Assembly: GCA_025351005.1 (NCBI GenBank)
Contig: JANXWS010000070.1
Location: 1 to 62,541, forward strand
From: Pseudomonadota bacterium
GTDB taxonomy: Bacteria; Pseudomonadota; Gammaproteobacteria; Steroidobacterales; Steroidobacteraceae
Reading direction: 5' to 3'
Length of the DNA: 62,541 nt
Part shown: positions 56,826 through 62,541 of the stretch, one piece after another
Position numbering within the stretch: position 1 is the stretch's first letter
Layout: the number at the start of each line of letters is the position of its first letter
The notes under the pieces: model-generated
The model's database searches: none
Told to the model about the DNA's origin: nothing
What the model saw: only the letters and a program-made list of their open reading frames with translations
Program-made: the position numbers and the translations under genes

Positions 56826-58872
56826 GGGCCGCCTCCGGCAGCGCCGAGCGCTGGTAGGGAGCCTCGGCCGATCGCGGCACGGGCGCGCCCTGCACGTGCC
56901 GCCAGCTGATGCGGAGCATGTCCATGATCACCGTCCACAACACCAGCAGGAACAACGCCGTCAGCACCGCATCGATGCGCTGGTTCAGGATCAGCTGGCC
57001 CGCGACCGCGGCCTTGTCCGGCGGCAGCGCGCCCTGCGCGAGCTTGCCGGCCAGGTCCCCGGCACCGGCCAGGAAGCCGATTTTCGGGTTGGCGCTGAAG
57101 AGCTTCTGCCACGCCGCGGTCGAGGTCACGACCGCGAGCCAGGCGAGCGGCAGCCCCGAGATCCACGCGCGGCGCGCCTGGCCGCTCTTGACCAGGATCG
57201 CGGTAACGACCGCGAGCGCGATCGCGGCCAGCATCTGGTTGGAGATGCCAAACAGCGGCCACAGCATGTTGATCCCGCCGTACGGATCGATGACGCCGAC
57301 GTACAGGAAGTATCCCCAGGCGGCGACCACGAGCGCGCTCGAGAGCACGACCGACGGATACCACGAGGTCCGCCCGAGCGGCGCCCAGAGGCCGGACAAC
57401 GCGTCCTGCAGCATGAAGCGGCCTACCCGGGTGCCGGCGTCGAGCGTCGTCAGGATGAACACGGCCTCGAACATGATCGCGAAGTGGTACCAGAGCGCCA
57501 GCAGGCGCGTGCCGAAGACGCCCGCGAGAATGTCGGCCATGCCGACCGCGAGCGAGGGCGCGCCTCCGGTGCGCGCGAACAGCGTTGCCTCGCCGACCTG
57601 GCGGGCGAGCGCCTGCATCTGCGCGGCCGTGACCGGAAAGCCCCATTGCGTCAGCGTCGCGACGGCGGCGTCCGGCGTGCCGCCGAGCAGCGCGAGCGGA
57701 CTGTTGATTGCGAAGTAGACGCCCGGGTCGAGCAGCGTTGCCGCAATCATCGCCATGACGGCGACGCCGGACTCCACCAGCATCGCGCCGTAGCCGACCA
57801 GGCGGATGTCGCGCTCGCTGCGCAGCAGCTTCGGCGTGGTGCCGCTCGAGATCAGTGCGTGAAAACCGGAGATCGCGCCGCAGGCGATCGTGATGAACAC
57901 GAACGGGAACAGCTTACCGGCGAACACCGGTCCGCTGCCGTCGACGAAGCGCGTCAGCGCCGGCATCCGGAGCTCCGGCCGCAGCACCAAGATCGCCACG
58001 GCGAGCAGCACGATCGTGCCGATCTTGAGAAACGTCGACAGGTAGTCGCGCGGCGCCAGCAGCAGCCACACTGGCAGGATCGCCGCGACGAAGCCGTAGC
58101 CCATCACGAACCATGCGAGTGTCCTGCCGTCGAGGTCGAACAGCGCGCGCAGCGCCGGCTGGTGGTCGATCCAGCCGCCGCCGACGACGGCGGCGAGCAG
58201 CAGCACGACGCCGATCGCGGTTGCTTCGGCGACGCGGGCCGGCCGCAGCGAGCGTAGATAGAGGCCGACGAGCAGTGCCACGGGGATCGTCGCGAACACG
58301 GTCGAGGCGGCCCAGGCGCTGTGCCTCATCGCATTGACGACGACGAGGCCCAGAACCGCGATCAGGATGATCATGATCGCAAGCGTACCGAACAGCGCCG
58401 CGAGGCCGCCGACCGGACCGAGCTCGTCGCGTGCCATCTGCCCGAGCGTCCGCCCGTCGCGGCGCGTGGAGGCGAACAGCACGACCATGTCCTGCACGCA
58501 GCCGCCGAGCACCGCACCGATCAGGATCCAGAGCGTGCCCGGCAGGTAACCGAACTGGGCCGCGAGTGTCGGCCCGATCAGCGGGCCCGGACCGGCGATG
58601 GCCGCGAAATGGTGGCCGAACACGATCCAGCGGGCGGTCGGCACGTAGTCGCGGCCGTTGTCGAGTCGCTCGGCAGGCGTCGCGCGGCTCGGGTCGCAGG
58701 CGAGCACCCGTGCCGCGATCCACGCGGCGTACCAGCGATAGCCGAGCGTGTAGATGCAGCCGGCCGCCGCGAGCAGCCACAGCGCATTAATCGACTCGCC
58801 GCGGTTGAGCGCGATGCCGGCGAGCGCGAACGCGCTGCCGGCGGCGAGCACCAGGCCCCACAGCCTCCGCAT
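56818..58872 (-). CDS. cstA: Carbon starvation protein CstA, pyruvate/peptide transporter
   Basis: A 684-residue inner-membrane transporter with about 16-18 spans, somewhat shorter than E. coli CstA (701). CstA signatures are RDYVPTARWIVFGHHFAAIA, GPGPLIGPTLAAQ, GCVQDMVVLFASTRRDGRTL and ALISSGTTPKLL. It takes up pyruvate and, in E. coli, peptides during carbon limitation. The ATG at 58872 has GGAGGGGAGG just upstream and gives the natural N-terminus; the open frame to 58914 has none. It is first of the closely packed cstA-ybdD-MFS(-uppP) set. Confidence 0.96.
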   Translation of the reverse strand: MRRLWGLVLAAGSAFALAGIALNRGESINALWLLAAAGCIYTLGYRWYAAWIAARVLACDPSRATPAERLDNGRDYVPTARWIVFGHHFAAIAGPGPLIGPTLAAQFGYLPGTLWILIGAVLGGCVQDMVVLFASTRRDGRTLGQMARDELGPVGGLAALFGTLAIMIILIAVLGLVVVNAMRHSAWAASTVFATIPVALLVGLYLRSLRPARVAEATAIGVVLLLAAVVGGGWIDHQPALRALFDLDGRTLAWFVMGYGFVAAILPVWLLLAPRDYLSTFLKIGTIVLLAVAILVLRPELRMPALTRFVDGSGPVFAGKLFPFVFITIACGAISGFHALISSGTTPKLLRSERDIRLVGYGAMLVESGVAVMAMIAATLLDPGVYFAINSPLALLGGTPDAAVATLTQWGFPVTAAQMQALARQVGEATLFARTGGAPSLAVGMADILAGVFGTRLLALWYHFAIMFEAVFILTTLDAGTRVGRFMLQDALSGLWAPLGRTSWYPSVVLSSALVVAAWGYFLYVGVIDPYGGINMLWPLFGISNQMLAAIALAVVTAILVKSGQARRAWISGLPLAWLAVVTSTAAWQKLFSANPKIGFLAGAGDLAGKLAQGALPPDKAAVAGQLILNQRIDAVLTALFLLVLWTVIMDMLRISWRHVQGAPVPRSAEAPYQRSALPEAAHA

Positions 58873-59166
58873 CGGCCTCCCCTCCGCGACGCGCCGGCGC
58901 CGCGCCGCCCCCACTATCGCACGCGCTGTCGCGGCGGTTCACGCCTGGATTGCCGGAGTCGCGGCCGGCGCCGCGGTCCTGCGGGGTCGGCGGTGGCCGC
59001 GGGTGCCGGGCGTGCCGCGCGGCGCTTGCCGGCAACGCCGCGGTTGAATTCATGTATTTATATGAATTCTAGATAAACACTATAACTATATGTTTATAAA
59101 TATATATTATTAGAGAATCTGGCGGCAAATCTGCCCGCGTGCCAGGCCCCGGCGCAGGCGATCCGG
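58873..59166 (-). promoter_or_regulatory. cstA upstream region with AT-rich island
   Basis: About 290 bases holding the cstA promoter. The segment 59044-59116 is extremely AT-rich and contains GAATTCAT (59046-59053) and ATGAATTC (59062-59069), an 8-bp perfect inverted repeat with an 8-base spacer, the form of a dimeric-regulator operator. I did not find a CRP-type TGTGA-N6-TCACA site. Confidence 0.5.
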
Positions 59167-60693
59167 CTACGGCGCCAGCGTGTTCTTCCAGAGCGTCACC
59201 GAGTTCTGCTGGTACTCGGTGTTGGAGACGATATCCATGTAGCCCGAGCCGTCGAAGTCGACGAGCTGCACGCCGACGACGCTGTTATCCGTCTGGTACA
59301 CATTGCCTACGGTCCATGCCGAGCCCGCCATGTGGGCCAGGTAGAGCCCGCCCGTGTGCTGCGAGGCCTCGTCCGTGCTCAGCGAGCCGACGGTGAACGC
59401 GACGTCGAGCGAGCCGTCGTGGTGCACGTCGCCTGCGTCCGCGTCGGTCATGACGTTCTCCCAGTTCGGGTCATTGAACTGGACAATCGGGTGCAGTTCC
59501 CACGATGCGCCGTGATTGATGTTGCGCAGCCAGACGACGCCCTGATAGACCGGCAGCACGATGTCGGGCGCGCCGTCTCCGTCCAGGTCGACGACCCGTC
59601 CGAAATGGGCGCCGTACGTCGCGACATCGGTGATCGGGTGACGAATCCAGTTGTCGGGCGTCACCTGCTCGTACCAGGCGACGATGCCGGTGCTGGCGTC
59701 CGACACCACGATGTCGACCTTGCCGTCATGGTTGATGTCCGCCGCCTGCAGCGTACGCGGGTCGACGAACGTGCCCGGCGTGATGTCGATCGGATGATAG
59801 ATCCACTCGCCGGTCGGCACGCCCGTGTTCTCGAGCCACACGATTCCGACGGCGGAGCCGGGGATGGTGGAGCCTGGCTGGTACCGCATCGCAACGATCA
59901 CGTTCGGTTTGCCGTCGCCGTTGACGTCGGCGACGGCGACGTTGACCGGGCCCGGCGTGCTGGAGCTGAGGACGCGCCGGGTCCAGGGCAGGCTGTGCGC
60001 GCCGGGGTTCATGTACGCGACCACGGCGCTGTGGAAGTTCGCCACGCCGACGATGTCCATGAGCCCGTCGGCGTTGATGTCGATCGGTACGTGGCGCTCG
60101 AACAGGACGACGTCCGGGTTCGGCGGAAACGGATTGAACTCAAAAGTCTCTTTATTGACGATGGTCTCGTGGTCGCCGTTGTTCCACATCAGGTGGCCGA
60201 TGGCGGCCGCGCTGGACCGCAGACGGGCGCGCCAGGAGGTGTACGAGTCGAAATAGCTGATGTCGGGCTTGCCGTCGCCATCGCAGTCGTGGACGCTGAA
60301 CCCGTACGAGTAGCTCAGGCCCTTCGCGATGTCGTAGCGAATGAACTCGACGTCGGAGTCGGCCATGCCGGCAAGCGTCGCCTGCGCGCCGGTGACCGTC
60401 GTGATGCTAGGGGCCGCACTTGCTCGTGCTTGCGCGCCGGTCATCGTCGGCGTCGGGGCGCAGCAGGGGATCGCCGGCGTCGCGACGGACACGATCGGCA
60501 CCCCGCCCGCCGCAACGGGGGTAGCGGGCGAGGCCGTTCCGTCCACGTTGCAGGCTGCGAGCACGAAGGCGAGCCCGAGGATCGCGCCCGAGCGCGCGAC
60601 AGGCGTCGGTGCGGGAATCGGGAGCGGGCCGCGAACTGTGAACGCCTCGCTAAACCTCCAGCGCCGGCGCGCGCCCGGGGCTTGCGCGCCCAC
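59167..60693 (-). CDS. FG-GAP/VCBS repeat lipoprotein
   Basis: A 508-residue surface or periplasmic lipoprotein starting at GTG. The lipid-attachment cysteine is C48 (AFVLAAC), after an unusually long N-region. Seven calcium-loop repeats follow: DCDGDGKPDI, DINADGLMDI, DVNGDGKPNV, DINHDGKVDI, DLDGDGAPDI, DVHHDGSLDV and DFDGSGYMDI, making a seven-bladed FG-GAP propeller that fills the protein. Such propellers bind ligands or polysaccharides and have no catalytic signature. No neighbouring gene suggests its partner. Confidence 0.85.
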   Translation of the reverse strand: MGAQAPGARRRWRFSEAFTVRGPLPIPAPTPVARSGAILGLAFVLAACNVDGTASPATPVAAGGVPIVSVATPAIPCCAPTPTMTGAQARASAAPSITTVTGAQATLAGMADSDVEFIRYDIAKGLSYSYGFSVHDCDGDGKPDISYFDSYTSWRARLRSSAAAIGHLMWNNGDHETIVNKETFEFNPFPPNPDVVLFERHVPIDINADGLMDIVGVANFHSAVVAYMNPGAHSLPWTRRVLSSSTPGPVNVAVADVNGDGKPNVIVAMRYQPGSTIPGSAVGIVWLENTGVPTGEWIYHPIDITPGTFVDPRTLQAADINHDGKVDIVVSDASTGIVAWYEQVTPDNWIRHPITDVATYGAHFGRVVDLDGDGAPDIVLPVYQGVVWLRNINHGASWELHPIVQFNDPNWENVMTDADAGDVHHDGSLDVAFTVGSLSTDEASQHTGGLYLAHMAGSAWTVGNVYQTDNSVVGVQLVDFDGSGYMDIVSNTEYQQNSVTLWKNTLAP

Positions 60694-61037
60694 TCGACAA
60701 CGTCCGACTTGCCCGGACGCTGACCTGCACGGCGGAGAGAACCGACGGGCTCAGCCGGCCGCAGAACGCGTCTCGCCGGCGCAAGGCATGGCTCGTGGCG
60801 TGTCGGGCGGCCGGATCCCGGCCGATCCCGTGGACACTCGGCTTCACCGGATCACTCTGGATGGCGGACAGTGCGGGCAGTACACAAGGCGCCGCGGTCG
60901 GAGCGCGTGCGGCCCTTCACGGAAATTGAGAATGGTTTACATATCTGAACGCGTCACGGACAAAGGGATAATGACGGTTATCCGAGATTATCGGGTACGA
61001 TATTGGAGACCGACCGCCATCCGCCTTCGCGTTCGGC
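60694..61037. promoter_or_regulatory. Upstream of the FG-GAP gene, with palindrome
   Basis: About 340 bases between the FG-GAP gene and the IS3 relic. GGATAA (60966-60971) and TTATCC (60978-60983) form a perfect 6-bp inverted repeat with a 6-base spacer in an AT-leaning stretch, a possible operator or IS-end feature. Nothing else is recognised. Confidence 0.35.
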
Positions 61038-61385
61038 TCAGAATTTTCTCGCGGCGATTTCCTTCAGGATGATTTTGTCGATGGTCAGCTCGGCCTCCAC
61101 CTTCTTGAGGCGCCGGTGCTCCGTTTCGGACTCCCGCATCCGCTGGGCTTGGTCGATCCGCAGGCCGCCGTGGGTCTTGCGCCACCGGAAGTACGTGTTG
61201 TCCGTCACCCCGAGCGCCTCGCAGGCCTCGCCGATTGTGTTGCCCTGCCCGGTCAGCACATCTGCCTCACGCGGCTTGCGTATGATCTCCTCGGCCGTAA
61301 GCCGTTGTTCTGCCGTGTTCCGCCATTTTAGGGAACATCAACCTGGACCGGGCATTCCGGGTCAGCTCCGTTAGACCCTTAAGTT
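60988..61385 (-). mobile_element. IS3-family insertion sequence remnant
   Basis: Contains nearly all of orfA (minus strand) and only the first few codons of orfB (LSRTRRRMAV, matching the LSPxRRRxAV start of OrfB) before unrelated sequence and a stop. The transposase catalytic part is missing, so the element is dead. The outer boundary is uncertain; the sequence near 61370-61400 (TGTCTACAGAAACTTAAG on the minus strand) could be a worn terminal repeat. Confidence 0.6.
61038..61330 (-). pseudogene. IS3-family transposase OrfA, start lost
   Basis: The frame reads RLTAEEIIRKPREADVLTGQ, EACEALGVTDNTYFRWRKTHGG, then a leucine-zipper-like SETEHRRLKKVEAELTIDK and ends KEIAARKF. It is the HTH-plus-coiled-coil OrfA of IS3 elements (TEEQIIxxLREAD... 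in active copies). Upstream of LTAEE the frame has no ATG before a stop, so the true start appears lost; a GTG at 61259 could start a shorter product. OrfB is truncated downstream, so no transposition is expected. Confidence 0.7.
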
Positions 61386-61443
61386 TCTGTAGACAGGGCC
61401 GTTCAGTCGTATAGTGAAGTCGTTGGTAACGGGAGACAATATC

Positions 61444-61689
61444 ATGGAGTTCATCTGGTTTATCTTGGTCGGCTTGGTGGCAGGGTGGTTGGCAGGCCAG
61501 CTCGTCAAGGGCGGGGGCTTTGGCGTCGTCGGCGACATCGTCGTCGGTGTAGTGGGTGCATTGCTTGGAGGCTTTCTGTTTCGCACCCTCGGTGTGTCGC
61601 TGGGCGGAGGTCTACTCGGTGCAATCGTCGTTGCAACTATTGGCGCAGTAGTGCTCATTTTTGTCTTGCGCCTCATCAAGAGAACATAG
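61444..61689 (+). CDS. GlsB/YeaQ/YmgE family membrane protein
   Basis: An 81-residue inner-membrane protein with three hydrophobic spans, typical of the transglycosylase-associated (GlsB/YeaQ/YmgE) stress family: MEFIWFILVGLVAGWLAGQL, GGFGVVGDIVVGVVGALLGG, then a Gly-rich third span. Members are small general-stress proteins whose biochemical role is unclear. The ATG at 61444 follows GGGAGA; an in-frame ATG at 61414 lies before that site. It sits between the IS3 and IS66 remnants. Confidence 0.88.
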   Translation: MEFIWFILVGLVAGWLAGQLVKGGGFGVVGDIVVGVVGALLGGFLFRTLGVSLGGGLLGAIVVATIGAVVLIFVLRLIKRT

Positions 61690-61852
61690 AGGGTCCAACC
61701 ACTCGCTCCACCGGTCGCAGGCTCGGACCTTGTGGCGAATGAAGTCAAAACATGTCCCGCGCGGAGAACTAACGATGACACAACCGAAACGTTAGTCGGC
61801 CTTCTTGGCGATGCTCTAGATGTCTTCGATCGTCGGCTGCGCATCCACGCCG

Positions 61853-61934
61853 AGCACAGCCCATCGAACGAACGACGCATGTCGATCGGCGCGGCGGCCA
61901 TGAAGATCCGCGTGTCCGGCGGCAGCGTCAGCAC
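61853..61934 (-). pseudogene. IS66 TnpB, 5' fragment
   Basis: MLTLPPDTRIFMAAAPIDMR and then RSFDGL are the conserved beginning of IS66 TnpB. After about 27 codons homology stops, and the open frame continues as unrelated sequence antisense to the YeaQ-type gene. The start codon overlaps the end of tnpA by seven bases, as in intact IS66 elements. Confidence 0.65.
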
Positions 61935-62317
61935 GACAGCCGCGACAACTCAGAGACCAGCGGCGGCAGCGCTCGCACCGACGGCAGCCGGATGTTCAGC
62001 GCGATCCCGTTCGGAAGTGTGGCGCCGACGGAAAACTCTGCGTCCCGGTTCGTGCGAGCATCGAGAGCCAGATCCCTCGGCGCCGCCGTGACCACGATCG
62101 GCACCAAGGTCGGCGCCAGCCTCGCCGGCTCACCGGCGGCCGCCCTGGCCCCCAGTCGACCCTTCCAGATGCTGAAGTACTTGGGGTCCAGTCCGCGTTC
62201 CCGGCAATAGTCCGATTGCCGGCCACCGCACGCCCGCCAGGCCGGCACATGTGCGGCCCACTTCCCTCGGGCCTCCTCCGATCGCTGCGCCCGGGTCGGT
62301 CCTCTCGTCTTGGTCAT
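61928..62317 (-). CDS. tnpA: IS66 accessory protein TnpA
   Basis: A 129-residue IS66 OrfA protein: WAAHVPAWRACGGRQSDYCR, ERGLDPKYFSIWKGRLGA (helix-turn-helix type), and a C-terminal beta-rich part, PNGIALNIRLPS. It appears complete, but without full TnpB and the TnpC transposase the element cannot move by itself. Confidence 0.8.
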   Translation of the reverse strand: MTKTRGPTRAQRSEEARGKWAAHVPAWRACGGRQSDYCRERGLDPKYFSIWKGRLGARAAAGEPARLAPTLVPIVVTAAPRDLALDARTNRDAEFSVGATLPNGIALNIRLPSVRALPPLVSELSRLSC

Positions 62318-62471
62318 CGCCTCGCTCCAGCTACCTTCGCTGGAGCCTATTCCATCAGCTCCCCGCTAGACTGCTAGAGCGCGGATTTGCGGACGCATAC
62401 CACCTTCGCGGACGAAGCACTCGGTTTGCGTGAACACGCCGTCGCGGCGTTCTGCACGCCGGTGCCGCGGC

Positions 62472-62541
62472 TCAGTGCGCGGTCTTGATGCGCGTCCAGG
62501 TGCGCGTGCGGATCCGTTCCGTCGCCGCGCTCACCTCGTCC
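62472..62541 (-). CDS. C-terminal end of an unknown protein (partial)
   Basis: The last 22 codons of a possible minus-strand gene that begins beyond the window: VSAATERIRTRTWTRIKTAH then TGA. The piece is short and no family is recognised, so the coding call rests on being open to the window edge and looking protein-like. Confidence 0.3.
   Translation of the reverse strand, partial: DEVSAATERIRTRTWTRIKTAH

Larger units (their letters stand above)
61850..62400 (-). mobile_element. IS66-family insertion sequence remnant
   Basis: One end of an IS66 element: an intact tnpA, the first about 27 codons of tnpB, then a break; tnpC (the transposase) is gone. On the minus strand GTATGCGTCCGCAAATC near 62400 may be the terminal repeat, as IS66 ends usually begin with GTA. 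A 7-bp hairpin (CTCCAGC 62325-62331, GCTGGAG 62339-62345) lies just before tnpA. Confidence 0.6.

Noticed and set aside
61794..61858. Minus-strand text TIEDI-stop-SIAKKAD-stop, resembling the C-terminal end of some protein
   Set aside because: Only about 20 codons with an internal stop next to the IS66 break; too short to call a gene remnant.

Overview
The window is uniformly GC-rich, densely coded and bacterial. The block rimP-nusA-infB-rbfA-truB (44.2-50.1 kb), a NusA with the C-terminal acidic-repeat extension, TonB-dependent uptake, lipoproteins, CstA/YbdD and UppP all point to a Gram-negative proteobacterium, most likely a gammaproteobacterium. ACC deaminase, a sedolisin-type acid protease and several secreted hydrolases fit a soil or plant-associated life. 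I cannot place it below class from sequence alone.

Layout. 0.5-4.1 kb: a secreted sedolisin (S53) protease and, on the other strand, a secreted HExxH metallopeptidase. 4.3-8.0 kb: an exported amidase, then the divergent pair acdR/acdS with every diagnostic ACC-deaminase residue. 8.2-12.9 kb: a cytochrome c/beta-propeller fusion, aquaporin Z, a DUF1697 protein, a small membrane protein and an HSL-type esterase. 13.0-16.6 kb: an MHS-family symporter and two GNAT acetyltransferases. 16.7-19.9 kb: a TonB-dependent receptor with a recognisable promoter and a long leader. 20.4-25.0 kb: small envelope proteins around a PAS-GAF-GGDEF diguanylate cyclase. 25.2-31.1 kb: a methyltransferase, an alkaline-phosphatase-fold enzyme with a frameshifted N-terminus, a PlsC-like acyltransferase and two secreted proteins, one an internal tandem duplication. 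31.2-32.3 kb: a rearrangement scar joining a broken transglutaminase and a broken alpha-E (DUF403) gene head to head. 32.4-37.3 kb: small genes, a TMEM175-like channel and a large secreted BNR-repeat protein. 37.3-42.0 kb: a three-gene 2-oxoacid oxidoreductase operon (flavin/Fe-S electron-transfer subunit, korA, korB). 42.3-44.0 kb: an M49-like metallopeptidase. 44.0-50.1 kb: the nusA-infB operon behind a leader carrying tandem intrinsic terminators. 50.2-54.4 kb: ugd, manC and manB, making UDP-glucuronate and GDP-mannose for surface polysaccharide. 54.5-58.9 kb, minus strand: cstA, ybdD, an MFS transporter and uppP, closely packed. 59.2-60.7 kb: an FG-GAP repeat lipoprotein. 61.0-62.4 kb: IS3 and IS66 remnants on either side of a small YeaQ/GlsB-family stress gene. 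A few codons of a further minus-strand gene may run off the right end.

The least ordinary items are the rimP leader (a 5' hairpin, one terminator, then a second terminator whose 3' arm and T-tract are duplicated so that two alternative hairpins can form), the alpha-E/transglutaminase inversion scar, and the three-subunit oxoacid oxidoreductase. No CRISPR array, rRNA, tRNA, prophage or integrase was seen.
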